From Burkholderia multivorans ATCC BAA-247 (GTDB taxonomy: Bacteria > Pseudomonadota > Gammaproteobacteria > Burkholderiales > Burkholderiaceae), in contig NZ_CP009832.1 in NCBI RefSeq assembly GCF_000959525.1, positions 2,170,001 to 2,234,000 of the forward strand: 64,000 bases of DNA. Reading direction: 5' to 3'. Positions 19,526-28,193 of the stretch are shown here, piece after piece (position 1 is the first letter of the stretch; each line of letters opens with the position of its first letter). The position numbers were made by a program, and so were the translations under genes. The notes below the pieces were generated by a model that had not been told where the DNA came from, made no database searches, and worked only from the letters and a program-made list of their open reading frames with translations.

Positions 19526-19541
19526 TCGAGCATATGCTCGA
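19526..19541. promoter_or_regulatory. 16-bp perfect palindrome upstream of DUF1992-tadA
   Basis: TCGAGCATATGCTCGA is perfectly self-complementary. It lies in the 234-nt gap between the MFS stop (19697) and the DUF1992 start (19462), both minus-strand genes. It is a candidate operator; its low T content on either side argues against a terminator. Confidence 0.35.
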
Positions 19542-19696
19542 TATTGTGGTTTTTAGGGCCGGAATCGCCGCGCATGCCGGCCGATCGGCACGCGTTCCGC
19601 GCAGGCATGCGGCTGCTACGCGTGTGGCGTGTGGCGCCCGCCGCACGGGACGCCAGCCGCCGGCATGCCCGCCGCGCGATGCCGCCGCGCGCGCGA

Positions 19697-20920
19697 TCAC
19701 GCGGTCACCGCGTCGGGCCGGGCAGCAGGAAACGGACGAAACATCGTCGCAATCAGACAGGCGCCGACGCCGATCGCGAACGAGCCGACATAAAGCCAGC
19801 CATAGCTGCCGAACGTATCGACGATCAGCCCGCCGGCGACCGGCCCTGCCGCCATCCCGAGGCTGCCGGCCATCGCGCTGCCGCCGATCACGGTGCCCAT
19901 CATCCGCAGCGGGAAGTTTTCGCGCGCGAGCACCGCATAGAGTGGCATCACGCCCGCATAGACGAAGCCGAACAGCGTCGCGACCGCGTAGAAACCGTCG
20001 AGCGTGCGCACGAATGCATAAGCGAGCGCGCCGAGCGCCTGAACCAACAGCCCGGCGACCAGCATCCGCTTCGCGCCGACGCGATCGCCGAGCACGCCGA
20101 ACACGATCCGGCCGCCCATCCCCGCGAGCCCTTCGACGCTGTAGATCGACACCGCCACGATCAGCGGGATTCCGCAGGTCACCGCATAGCTGACCGTATG
20201 AAAAATCGGCCCCGAATGCGTCGCGCAGCAGAAGAAATTGGTCAGCAGCAGCAGCGCGAACTGCGGCGAGCGCAGCGCGTGCGCGACCGTCATCGGCGCT
20301 TCCGCGCCGCCCGCGACGGACGGTGCGCCGTGTGCGCCGTCCCTACCGGCCAGCGCCGGTGCGCGACGCACGAGCAGCGACGCGGGGATCATCGTCGCGG
20401 CCGCGACCGCCGCGATCGTCAGCATCGAGGAGCGCCAGTCGTGCGTCGACACGAGCCACGCGGCGAGCGGCGACATCGTCATCGGCGCCATGCCCATGCC
20501 GGCCGACACCAGCGACACCGCGAGGCTGCGGTGCGTGTCGAACCAGCCCGTCACGCACGCCATCATCGGCGCGAACATCGCGGCCGTCGTGCCGCCGACC
20601 GCGAGCCCGAAGATCGCCTGAAACGCGGCGAGCGACGGCGCGCGGCTCGCGAGCGCGAGGCTCGCGGGCAGCAGGACCGCACCCGCGACGACCACCGCGC
20701 GCGTGCCGATGCGGTCCGACAGGCTGCCCCACGCGATGCTCGCGAACGCCATCGCGAGAAAGCCGATCGTCATCGCGGCGGAGATGCCGGTCATCGACCA
20801 GCCCGTGTCGCGCGCGATCGGACGAAGAAACACGGGTAGCGAAAACATCGCGCCGACCGCGATGCAGCCCATCAGCGCACCCGCGGCGACGATCACCCAG
20901 CGGTATCGGGATTCCGGCAT
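19697..20920 (-). CDS. Major facilitator superfamily transporter
   Basis: A 407-residue protein with 12 predicted transmembrane helices. ATG 20920 is preceded by AAGGAG; the upstream extension to 21088 is Arg-rich and not conserved. The MFS motif A appears as GSLSDRIGTR after TM2 and GVLGDRVGAKR after TM8. The overall look is that of the oxalate/formate antiporter-like (OFA) or monocarboxylate porter group, so the substrate may be an organic acid. It is divergent from the GntR-led operon at 21212, with 291 nt between them. Co-regulation with that operon is likely. Confidence 0.88.
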   Translation of the reverse strand: MPESRYRWVIVAAGALMGCIAVGAMFSLPVFLRPIARDTGWSMTGISAAMTIGFLAMAFASIAWGSLSDRIGTRAVVVAGAVLLPASLALASRAPSLAAFQAIFGLAVGGTTAAMFAPMMACVTGWFDTHRSLAVSLVSAGMGMAPMTMSPLAAWLVSTHDWRSSMLTIAAVAAATMIPASLLVRRAPALAGRDGAHGAPSVAGGAEAPMTVAHALRSPQFALLLLTNFFCCATHSGPIFHTVSYAVTCGIPLIVAVSIYSVEGLAGMGGRIVFGVLGDRVGAKRMLVAGLLVQALGALAYAFVRTLDGFYAVATLFGFVYAGVMPLYAVLARENFPLRMMGTVIGGSAMAGSLGMAAGPVAGGLIVDTFGSYGWLYVGSFAIGVGACLIATMFRPFPAARPDAVTA

Positions 20921-21116
20921 GTCACGTCTCCTTGTCGTATCGGATCGAAAGCAAAAGCCGCGCCGCGCAGCGCGGCGCAGTGATCGGGCGCTGCGGCCGC
21001 GCACCGGCCGACCTGAACACGACGAACGGCGCCGTGCGAAATCGACATCCGCAGCGACACGGCCGGCGATTTTTTTCGTCGACCGCATCGCGCCGCATGG
21101 CCGGAACGCATGCGCT

Positions 21117-21132
21117 TTTCCGAAATCGGAAA
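21117..21132. promoter_or_regulatory. Palindrome in the MFS/GntR divergent region
   Basis: TTTCCGA-AA-TCGGAAA has perfect 7-bp arms and lies just upstream of the -35 of the GntR promoter (21154). It is a candidate operator shared by the two divergent transcripts. Confidence 0.4.
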
Positions 21133-21153
21133 GTGAAAAGCAGAAATGCTTCG

Positions 21154-21204
21154 TTGGGCCGGGCGATCGCGCTGACTACACTCGAGCCTTCTTGTCATAA
21201 CAAG
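21154..21204 (+). promoter_or_regulatory. Sigma-70 promoter and operator of the GntR-AprBA-like operon
   Basis: The -35 is TTGGGC (21154-21159), the spacer 17 nt and the -10 TACACT (21177-21182), predicting a start near 21189. The inverted repeat CTTGT-CATA-ACAAG (21191-21204) sits on the predicted start site and ends 7 nt before the ATG at 21212. This is the placement of an autorepressor site. Confidence 0.6.
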
Positions 21205-21211
21205 TCAGCCG

Positions 21212-21988
21212 ATGCCCGCACCGAACGTCGTACCGCTGTCGCCCGCCCCGCTCTACGTGCAGATCAAGGACACGCTGCGCGCGCGGATTCTCGACGGCAC
21301 CTATGCGCCGCACAGCCGGATGCCGTCCGAACACGAACTCTGCGCGATGTTCGACGTGAGCCGCATCACCGTACGCCAGGCGCTCGGCGATCTGCAGAAG
21401 GAAGGCCTGCTGTTCAAGCTGCATGGCAAGGGCACGTTCGTGTCGAAACCGAAGGCGTTCCAGAACGTGACGTCGCTGCAGGGCTTCGCCGAAGCGATGT
21501 CGTCGATGGGCTACGAGATCGTGAACCAGTTGCGCAGCCTGCGCATCGTCAAGGCCGACCGTCACCTCGCCGCGAAGCTGAACGTGCCCGAGCATGCGCC
21601 GCTCGTCGAGATTCATCGCGTGCGGCTGCTGAACCGCGAACCCGTGTCGCTCGAGCGCACGTGGCTGCCCGAAGCGCTCGGCAAGCGCATCGCAAGCGCC
21701 GATCTCGCGACGCGCGACATCTTCCTGATCCTCGAGAACGACTGCGGCGTGCCGCTCGGCCATGCCGACGTGGCGATCGACGCGATTCTCGCGGACGACG
21801 AGATCGTCGATGCACTGCGCGTCGAGGAAGGCAGCCCCGTGCTGCGCATCGAGCGGCTCACGCACGACGCGTCGGGCGCGCCGATCGATTACGAACACCT
21901 CTACTTCCGAGGCGACGCCTTCCAGTACCGGCTGCGCATCGACCGGCAGCGGCACAAGGCGCGCAAACCTGCAAGGAATCCGCGATGA
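21212..21988 (+). CDS. GntR family regulator, HutC/UTRA subgroup
   Basis: A 258-residue regulator. The winged HTH is at about 10-82 (YVQIKDTLRARILDGTYAPHSRMPSEHELCAMFDVSR, then TVRQALGDLQKEGL). The UTRA ligand domain follows at about 95-240, including LVEIHRVRLLNREPVSLERTWLP and the closing DYEHLYFRGDAFQYRL. It is the first gene of the operon, and its stop overlaps the next ATG (ATGA), which makes it a local autoregulated switch whose ligand is probably the imported substrate. Little ribosome site is visible before ATG 21212. Confidence 0.93.
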   Translation: MPAPNVVPLSPAPLYVQIKDTLRARILDGTYAPHSRMPSEHELCAMFDVSRITVRQALGDLQKEGLLFKLHGKGTFVSKPKAFQNVTSLQGFAEAMSSMGYEIVNQLRSLRIVKADRHLAAKLNVPEHAPLVEIHRVRLLNREPVSLERTWLPEALGKRIASADLATRDIFLILENDCGVPLGHADVAIDAILADDEIVDALRVEEGSPVLRIERLTHDASGAPIDYEHLYFRGDAFQYRLRIDRQRHKARKPARNPR

Positions 21989-23724
21989 ACACCCATGTAC
22001 TCGAATACGACATCGTCGTGGTCGGTGGCGGCACGGCCGGCCCGATGGCCGCGATCAAGGCGAAGGAACGCGACCCGTCGCTGCGCGTGCTGCTGCTCGA
22101 GAAGGCGAACGTGAAGCGCAGCGGCGCGATCTCGATGGGGATGGACGGACTGAACAACGCCGTGATTCCGGGCCACGCGACGCCCGAACAGTACACGCGC
22201 GAGATCACGATCGCGAACGACGGCATCGTCGATCAGGAAGCGGTCCATGCGTATGCGACGCACAGCTTCGCGACGATCGAGCAGCTCGACCGCTGGGGCG
22301 TGAAGTTCGAGAAGGACGGCACCGGCGACTATGCGGTGAAGAAGGTTCACCACATGGGGTCGTACGTGCTGCCGATGCCGGAAGGTCACGACATCAAGAA
22401 GGTGCTGTATCGGCAGCTGAAGCGCGCGCGCATCGCGATCACGAACCGCATCGTCGCGACGCGCGTGCTGACCGACGCGCACGGCAACGCGAGCGGCGTG
22501 CTCGGCTTCGACTGCCGCACCGCCGAGTTCCACGTGATCCGTGCAAAGGCCGTGATTCTGTGCTGCGGTGCGGCCGGCCGGCTCGGGCTGCCTGCGTCCG
22601 GCTATCTGATGGGCACCTACGAGAACCCGACGAACGCCGGCGATGGCTATGCGATGGCGTATCACGCGGGCGCCGCGCTCGCGAATCTCGAATGCTTCCA
22701 GATCAATCCGCTGATCAAGGACTACAACGGTCCCGCCTGCGCGTACGTGACGGGCCCGCTCGGCGGCTTCACCGCGAACGGCAAGGGCGAACGCTTCATC
22801 GAGTGCGATTACTGGAGCGGCCAGATGATGTGGGAGTTCTATCAGGAACTGCAAAGCGGCAACGGCCCCGTGTTCCTGAAGCTCGACCATCTCGCCGAAG
22901 AAACGATCCGGACGATCGAGCAGATCCTGCATACGAACGAACGGCCGAGCCGCGGACGCTTTCACGCGGGGCGCGGCACCGACTATCGGCGGCAGATGGT
23001 CGAGATGCACATCTCGGAGATCGGCTTCTGCAGCGGCCACAGCGCCTCCGGCGTGTACGTGAACGCGCGCGCCGAGACCACCGTGCCGGGCCTCTACGCG
23101 GCCGGCGACATGGCGGCGGTCCCGCACAACTACATGCTCGGCGCATTCACGTACGGCTGGTTCGCCGGACAGAACGCGGCCGACTACGTCGCCGGCCGCG
23201 AACTCGCGCCCGTCGATGCCGCGCAGGTCGACGCCGAACGCGCGCGCGTGTTCGCGCCGCTCGCGCGCGAGCACGGCCTCGCGCCCGCTCAGGTCGAATA
23301 CAAGCTGCGCCGGATGGTGAACGACTATCTGCAGCCGCCGAAGGTGACGCGCAAGATGGAAATCGGGCTGCAGCGTTTTGCCGACGTCGCTGAGGATATC
23401 GAAGCGATCAAGGCCACGCATCCGCACGAGCTGATGCGCGCCGCCGAAGTGCGTGCGATCCGCGACTGCGCGGAAATGGCTGCGCGCGCGTCGCTGTTTC
23501 GCACCGAGAGCCGCTGGGGGCTGTATCACCATCGCGTCGACTATCCGCATCGCAACGATGCCGAATGGTTCTGCCATACGTGGCTGCGCAAGCACGCGGA
23601 CGGCACGATGCGCAGCGAGAAGCGGCCAGTCGAACCGTACATCGTGCCGCTCGCCGACGACGAGCGCGCCGCCTACGCGCAATTGCGCATCCGCGAACCG
23701 GCCGCCGTCGCGGCCGCCCTCTGA
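21985..23724 (+). CDS. AprA-like FAD-dependent oxidoreductase (fumarate reductase/APS reductase flavoprotein family)
   Basis: A 579-residue flavoprotein of the succinate dehydrogenase/fumarate reductase/adenylylsulfate reductase alpha superfamily. The FAD-binding GGGTAG is at 14-19. KRSGAISMGMDGLNNAV corresponds to the AprA segment RSGAVAQG, and NAGDGYAMAYHAGA and GLYAAGDMAAVPHNYMLGAF to the second and third FAD contacts. It resembles AprA more than SdhA/FrdA, and its partner is AprB-like. The neighbourhood is not dissimilatory sulfate reduction: no sat, qmo or dsr gene is present. Substrate unknown. The family does hydride, sulfite or organic-acid redox chemistry, and AprA is about 620-650 residues, so this is a shorter paralogue. 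Confidence 0.85.
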   Translation: MNTHVLEYDIVVVGGGTAGPMAAIKAKERDPSLRVLLLEKANVKRSGAISMGMDGLNNAVIPGHATPEQYTREITIANDGIVDQEAVHAYATHSFATIEQLDRWGVKFEKDGTGDYAVKKVHHMGSYVLPMPEGHDIKKVLYRQLKRARIAITNRIVATRVLTDAHGNASGVLGFDCRTAEFHVIRAKAVILCCGAAGRLGLPASGYLMGTYENPTNAGDGYAMAYHAGAALANLECFQINPLIKDYNGPACAYVTGPLGGFTANGKGERFIECDYWSGQMMWEFYQELQSGNGPVFLKLDHLAEETIRTIEQILHTNERPSRGRFHAGRGTDYRRQMVEMHISEIGFCSGHSASGVYVNARAETTVPGLYAAGDMAAVPHNYMLGAFTYGWFAGQNAADYVAGRELAPVDAAQVDAERARVFAPLAREHGLAPAQVEYKLRRMVNDYLQPPKVTRKMEIGLQRFADVAEDIEAIKATHPHELMRAAEVRAIRDCAEMAARASLFRTESRWGLYHHRVDYPHRNDAEWFCHTWLRKHADGTMRSEKRPVEPYIVPLADDERAAYAQLRIREPAAVAAAL

Positions 23725-23735
23725 GGAGCCCGCCC

Positions 23736-23981
23736 GTGTCCCATACCCCGCACGAGATCTTCCTGCGCAGCAGCGCACCGGTCACGATCGACGAGGAACG
23801 CTGCATCGCCGACAAGGGCTGCACCGTCTGCGTCGACGTCTGTCCGCTCGATCTGCTCGCGATCGACGTCAGCAAAGGCAAGGCATACATGCAGTTCGAC
23901 GAGTGCTGGTACTGCATGCCGTGCGAACGCGACTGCCCGACCGGCGCCGTGAAGGTCGACATCCCGTATCTGCTGCGCTGA
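23736..23981 (+). CDS. AprB-like ferredoxin with two [4Fe-4S] clusters
   Basis: An 81-residue ferredoxin. GTG 23736 has GAGGA 8 nt upstream and lies 11 nt after the flavoprotein stop; the longer frame from 23565 is antisense noise. Cluster I ligands are Cys23-x5-Cys29-x2-Cys32-x3-Cys36-Pro. Cluster II ligands are Cys57-x2-Cys60-x2-Cys63-x3-Cys67-Pro in ECWYCMPCERDCP. Both the wider first spacing and the CW-x-C-x2-C pattern match the N-terminal part of the APS reductase beta subunit. It lacks the long AprB C-terminal tail. It is the likely electron partner of the flavoprotein. Confidence 0.9.
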   Translation: MSHTPHEIFLRSSAPVTIDEERCIADKGCTVCVDVCPLDLLAIDVSKGKAYMQFDECWYCMPCERDCPTGAVKVDIPYLLR

Positions 23982-24028
23982 GCGCGCATCGGTTGCCCAT
24001 CGATTCCCCTCTACCGGACTCACGACAG

Positions 24029-25453
24029 ATGAACACCACGCTACGGACCTTGCGCCTGCTTGCCGCGTCGCTCCTGCTCGCGGCCGCAGGCGCCGCGCAC
24101 GCCGAAACGATCCGCGTCGCGATCGGCACGCAGGACACGACGATCAATTGCGCGACCGGCGGCCTGCTGATCCGCGAACTGCACCTGCTCGACAAGTATC
24201 TGCCGCGCACCGGCAAGTATCGCGACGTCAAATACGACGTGCAGTGGAAGGACTTCACGTCAGGCGCGCCGCTCACCAACGAAATGGTGGCCGGCAAGCT
24301 CGACTTCGGCGCGATGGCGGACTTCCCCGGCGCGCTGAACGGCGCCGCGTTCCGCAAGGCCGGCCGTGCAAGCGTGTTCATCGCGGTGCTCGACGGCAGC
24401 ATCGACGGCAGCGGCAACGGCATCGTCGTGCCGACGAATTCGCCGGTGCGCGCGTTCGCGGACCTCAAGGGCAAGACGATCTCGGTGCCGTTCGCATCGA
24501 CCGCGCACGGCATGCTGCTGCGCGCGGTCCGTGCGCAGGGCTGGAATCCCGACACCGACGTGAACATCGTCACGCAGGCGCCCGAAGTCGCCGGCAGCGC
24601 GCTGAAGGCCGGCAAGATCGACGCGCACGCCGATTTCGTGCCGTTCGCCGACCTGTTCCCGTATCGCGGCATCGCGCGCAAGATCTACGACGGCGCGCAG
24701 ACTCACGCACCGACCTTCCACGGCGCGCTCGTCGATGCCGCGTATGCGCAGCGCTATCCGGAAATCGTCGTCGCGTACCTGCGCGCGGCGATCGAAGCGA
24801 ACCGGCTGCTCGCGCAGAACCCGGAGAAGTACAGCCTGCTGATCGAGAAAGTCACCGGGATCGAGGCGCCGGTCGACTATCTGTATCACGGTCCGCTCGG
24901 CATCCAGACGCGCGACCTCACGTGGAAGCCCGAATACCGGCAGGCCGTCGCGACCGCGATCGACACGCTGAAACTGCTGAAGAAGACCGACACCGCGCCC
25001 GACCCCGCGACGTTCATCGACGACCGCTACATCCGCGCGGCGTTCGCAGCGTCCGGGCTCGACTACGACGCGGCGCTGAAGCGCTACGGCCGGCAGCCGC
25101 TCGTCGCGAACGATGCGTCGACCGGCAAGCCGATCCGCGATTTCAACGACGTCGCGCAAGTCTGGCCGGCCGGCGACGAAGCCGTGCGTCATTACGCGAA
25201 TCCGGCGTCGGCGTTTGCGGCGCTCGCGAAGCTCGGCGCGTCTGCGAAGGTGCGTGCGGTCTTCGTGCACGACCATGCAAGCGGGCTCAAGCTGTTCGCC
25301 GATCAGGCCTGGTACGTGAAGGACGCGCACGGCGCCCTCACCGCGTTCCTGCTCAAGTCGGGCGCCGACGCTTACGCGCAGCGCGTGTCGGGTTCGGTCG
25401 TCGACTATGCGGCCGCGCGGACCGGCTCCGCCGCGGCGCTCGCCGCGCGCTGA
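24029..25453 (+). CDS. NitT/TauT-type ABC substrate-binding protein with NosL-like C-terminal extension
   Basis: A 474-residue periplasmic protein. The Sec signal is 1-25, ending AHA before ETIRVAIG. Residues about 26-340 are a SsuA/TauA/NMT1-type binding fold (EMVAGKLDFGAMADFPG, VPFASTAHGMLLRAV, DAHADFVPFADLFPYRG). Residues 367-474 are extra: the family is normally 310-340 long. This tail resembles the NosL copper-chaperone fold (RAVFVHDHASGLKLFADQAWYV, LTAFLLKSGADAYAQRVSGSVVDY) but lacks the NosL CxxCGM-type ligand motif. Its genes for permease and ATPase follow. The ligand is unknown; sulfonates, nitrate-like anions and pyrimidines are the usual choices. Confidence 0.85.
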   Translation: MNTTLRTLRLLAASLLLAAAGAAHAETIRVAIGTQDTTINCATGGLLIRELHLLDKYLPRTGKYRDVKYDVQWKDFTSGAPLTNEMVAGKLDFGAMADFPGALNGAAFRKAGRASVFIAVLDGSIDGSGNGIVVPTNSPVRAFADLKGKTISVPFASTAHGMLLRAVRAQGWNPDTDVNIVTQAPEVAGSALKAGKIDAHADFVPFADLFPYRGIARKIYDGAQTHAPTFHGALVDAAYAQRYPEIVVAYLRAAIEANRLLAQNPEKYSLLIEKVTGIEAPVDYLYHGPLGIQTRDLTWKPEYRQAVATAIDTLKLLKKTDTAPDPATFIDDRYIRAAFAASGLDYDAALKRYGRQPLVANDASTGKPIRDFNDVAQVWPAGDEAVRHYANPASAFAALAKLGASAKVRAVFVHDHASGLKLFADQAWYVKDAHGALTAFLLKSGADAYAQRVSGSVVDYAAARTGSAAALAAR

Positions 25454-25490
25454 ACGGCGCGCCTCTCCCCTCATCGATACGGATATCCGC

Positions 25491-26366
25491 ATGGCCGCGA
25501 CCTTCGAGCTTGCCAAACGCCGTCTCTCCGAACCGTCCCGCGCCGGCGACGCGCGCGCCGCCCATGCCGCCGCACGCGGTGCGCCGCCGCTGCTGCGCCG
25601 TCGCGCCGCGCGGCTCGCGTCGCTCGTCGCGTGCATCGCGCTGTGGCAGGCCGCCGTCCATTGGCGACTGTCGCTCGGCGTCGTCACGTTCGCGAACGTC
25701 CCCGCCCCGGCCGATGTCGGCCCCGCGCTGTGGGCGCTACTGCATTCGCCGAAGCTGCCGATGCACCTGTTTGCAAGCCTTACGCGCGTGCTCGCCGGCT
25801 TCGCCGCGGCGGCGGTGACGGGCGTCGGACTCGGTCTCGCGATCGGCCGCTATCGCGCGCTCGAAGACGCGCTGCTGCCGCCGCTCGAGGTGCTGCGGCC
25901 GATTCCGGCCGTCGCGTGGATTCCGCTCGCGATCCTGATGTTTCCGTCGTCCGAGCTCAGCATGATGTTCATCACGTTCGTCGGCGCGCTGTTCCCGATC
26001 CTGCTGAACACCGTGCACGGCGCGGAAGCCGTCGACCCTCGCCTCGTCGCGACTGCGCGCAGCCTCGGCACACGCGGCTTCGCGCTCTACGCGGAAGTGA
26101 TCCTGCCCGGCGCGGCACCGGCGATCTTCACGGGGCTGTCGATCGGCATGGGCACCGCGTGGTTCTGCCTCGTCACGGCCGAGATGATCGCCGGCCAGTA
26201 CGGCATCGGCTATTTCACCTGGGCGTCGTACACGCTGCAGAACTATCCCGACATCGTCGTCGGCATGGCGTTGATCGGGCTGCTCGGCATGGGCAGCAGC
26301 CTGCTCGTCAAGCGGATCGGCAGCGCGCTCACGCCGTGGTACGCACCGCGCGGAGGCCGGCGATGA
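25491..26366 (+). CDS. ABC transporter permease, SsuC/TauC type
   Basis: A 291-residue inner-membrane permease with six predicted helices and the BPD_transp_1 EAA loop (ATARSLGTRGFALYAEVILPGAAPAIFTGL). ATG 25491 begins MAATFELAKRR; the frame open from 25407 has no support. Its last codon overlaps the ATPase start (ATGA). It forms the channel of the importer with the binding protein upstream and the ATPase downstream. Confidence 0.93.
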   Translation: MAATFELAKRRLSEPSRAGDARAAHAAARGAPPLLRRRAARLASLVACIALWQAAVHWRLSLGVVTFANVPAPADVGPALWALLHSPKLPMHLFASLTRVLAGFAAAAVTGVGLGLAIGRYRALEDALLPPLEVLRPIPAVAWIPLAILMFPSSELSMMFITFVGALFPILLNTVHGAEAVDPRLVATARSLGTRGFALYAEVILPGAAPAIFTGLSIGMGTAWFCLVTAEMIAGQYGIGYFTWASYTLQNYPDIVVGMALIGLLGMGSSLLVKRIGSALTPWYAPRGGRR

Positions 26367-27151
26367 GCGCCGCCGCATCGGCATCGGCCGCGCCCGGCCG
26401 CGTCGGCGTGCGCGCGCTGACGATCGAACTCGGTCCGCCGCACGCGCGTTTCGCGGCGCTCGATTCGCTCGAGCTCGACGTCGCACCCGGCGAATTCGTC
26501 TGCGTGCTCGGACCGTCCGGTTGCGGGAAATCGACGTTGCTCGGCGCACTGGCCGGGCACGTCGCGGCGACACGCGGCGAGATCGTCGTCGACGGCCAAC
26601 GCGTCGATCGCCCACACCCCGATCGCGGGCTCGTGTTCCAGCAGCACACGCTGTTTCCATGGAAGCGCGTGATCGACAACGTCGCGTTCGGCCTGAAGAT
26701 GAAGGGCGTGCCCGCGCGCGAGCGCCGCCGCGAGGCCGCCGAACTGCTCGAACTCGTCGGACTCGGCGCGTTCGGCGCGCACTATCCGGCGCAACTGTCC
26801 GGCGGCATGCAACAGCGCGTCGAAATCGCCCGCGTGCTGATCAACCGGCCGCGCGTCCTGCTGATGGACGAGCCGTTCGGCGCGCTCGACGCGCAGACGC
26901 GCCGGATGATGCAGACGCTGCTGCTCGACATCTGGTCGCGCATCGGCACGACCGTGCTGTTCGTCACGCACGACATCGAGGAAGCGCTGTTTCTCGGCGA
27001 TCGCATCGTAATGCTGTCGCCGCGGCCCGCGCGCATCGTCGCCGACATTCGCGTGCCGCTCGCGCGACCGCGCACCGACGACAGCACGACCGAACCTGCC
27101 TTCGTCGACATCAAGCGCCGCTGCCTCGCCTTGCTGCGCGATGCGGGCTGA
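26363..27151 (+). CDS. ABC transporter ATP-binding protein, SsuB/TauB type
   Basis: A 262-residue ATPase. Walker A is GPSGCGKST (50-58), the Q loop VFQQHTLFPWKRVIDNV, the signature LSGGMQQR (from 145), Walker B LLMDEP (Asp169, Glu170) and the H loop VTHD (His203). All key residues are intact. The start overlaps the permease stop by four bases. It powers the importer of the AprBA-like operon. Confidence 0.95.
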   Translation: MSAAASASAAPGRVGVRALTIELGPPHARFAALDSLELDVAPGEFVCVLGPSGCGKSTLLGALAGHVAATRGEIVVDGQRVDRPHPDRGLVFQQHTLFPWKRVIDNVAFGLKMKGVPARERRREAAELLELVGLGAFGAHYPAQLSGGMQQRVEIARVLINRPRVLLMDEPFGALDAQTRRMMQTLLLDIWSRIGTTVLFVTHDIEEALFLGDRIVMLSPRPARIVADIRVPLARPRTDDSTTEPAFVDIKRRCLALLRDAG

Positions 27152-27191
27152 CTGCGCGGCGCCGGCCCCTTTACCGATCCGGTTTTCATCC

Positions 27192-28193
27192 ATGACCTTT
27201 TCCGCTCCTGCCTTTCCGCCGTCCGGTGCCTACGATGCCTATGACGCCGACCACGCCGCGCTGCTCGCGCGGCTCGCCGCAGCCGACGCATCGGTGCGTC
27301 GCGTCGCACTGCTTGAACTCGCCGATCTCGAAGATGCGGCGCTCGTGCCCACGTTCGTCGCCGTGCTGCGCGACGATCCGTCCGCCGACGTGCGCTGCGA
27401 AGCCGCGCGCGTGCTCGGCGCATGGGAGCGGCCCGACGTCGTCGACGCACTGTGCGCGGCGCTGCTCGATCGCGACGACGACGTGCGCGCGAGTGCGGCG
27501 CAGAGCCTGTCCGAACTGAAGGAACTCGCGTCCGGCGCCGTGCTGTGCCGCTGGGCCGATCGGGCCGAGCCGTCCGTGCGCGCCGCCGTCCTGCGCGGCC
27601 TGCGCGAATTGCGCGATCCCGACGCGTATGCGCCCGCCCTGCGCGCGCTCGAGGACGGCACCGCGGCCGTGCGCGCGGAGGCCGTCGCGGTGCTGGGCTG
27701 GCTCAAGGATGCGCGCGCACTCGCGCCGCTCGCACGTATCGCGACCGCCGATGCCGACGCCGCCGTGCGACGGATCGCGGTCGGTGCACTCGGCTTCGCG
27801 GCGTCCGGCGACGCCGCCGTTGCCGACGCGCTGCTTGTCGCGCTGCGCGACCGCGAATGGCAGGTGCGCGAGGAAGCGGCCGCGACGCTCGGCAAGCTGC
27901 GGATCGCGGCCGCGCGCGCGCCGCTCGTCACCGCGCTCGACGACGATTACTGGCAGGTGCGCCTGCGCGCCGCACGCGCGCTCGGGCAGCTGCGCGACGC
28001 CGCTGCGGCACCGGCCGTCGCGGCGCTGCTCGTGCATTCGATCAGCAATCTGCGCAAGGAAGCCGCGCTCGCATTGGGCGAACTGCGCGATTCGGCGTCG
28101 CTGCCCGCGCTGCATGCGGCGCTCGACGATCGCGATCCGGAAGTGCGCAAGGCCGTGCGCATCGCGATCCGGCAGATCGAGGACGCGCAATGA
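27192..28193 (+). CDS. HEAT-repeat (PBS lyase-like) protein
   Basis: A 333-residue all-helical solenoid of about nine to ten HEAT repeats of roughly 31 residues, each with the pattern DxxxxVRxxAAxxLGxLxD (for example DDPSADVRCEAARVLGAW and DDRDPEVRKAVRIAI). The repeats run from residue about 25 to the C terminus with no catalytic domain. Such PBS-lyase-type HEAT proteins act as scaffolds or help attach cofactors. It lies 40 nt after the ABC ATPase and overlaps the DUF971 gene by four bases, so it belongs to the operon. A role in assembling or docking the redox partners is inference. Confidence 0.88.
   Translation: MTFSAPAFPPSGAYDAYDADHAALLARLAAADASVRRVALLELADLEDAALVPTFVAVLRDDPSADVRCEAARVLGAWERPDVVDALCAALLDRDDDVRASAAQSLSELKELASGAVLCRWADRAEPSVRAAVLRGLRELRDPDAYAPALRALEDGTAAVRAEAVAVLGWLKDARALAPLARIATADADAAVRRIAVGALGFAASGDAAVADALLVALRDREWQVREEAAATLGKLRIAAARAPLVTALDDDYWQVRLRAARALGQLRDAAAAPAVAALLVHSISNLRKEAALALGELRDSASLPALHAALDDRDPEVRKAVRIAIRQIEDAQ

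Noticed and set aside
20323-23724. An open frame of 1133 codons covering the MFS region, the GntR gene and the flavoprotein
   Set aside because: Only its last 579 codons (from 21985) are the real flavoprotein. The earlier part is Arg/Ser-rich antisense and out-of-phase sequence.
23736-23981. True dissimilatory APS reductase AprB
   Set aside because: The cysteine pattern matches, but the protein lacks the long AprB tail and there are no sulfate-activation or sulfite-reduction genes, so a direct role in sulfate respiration is not supported.
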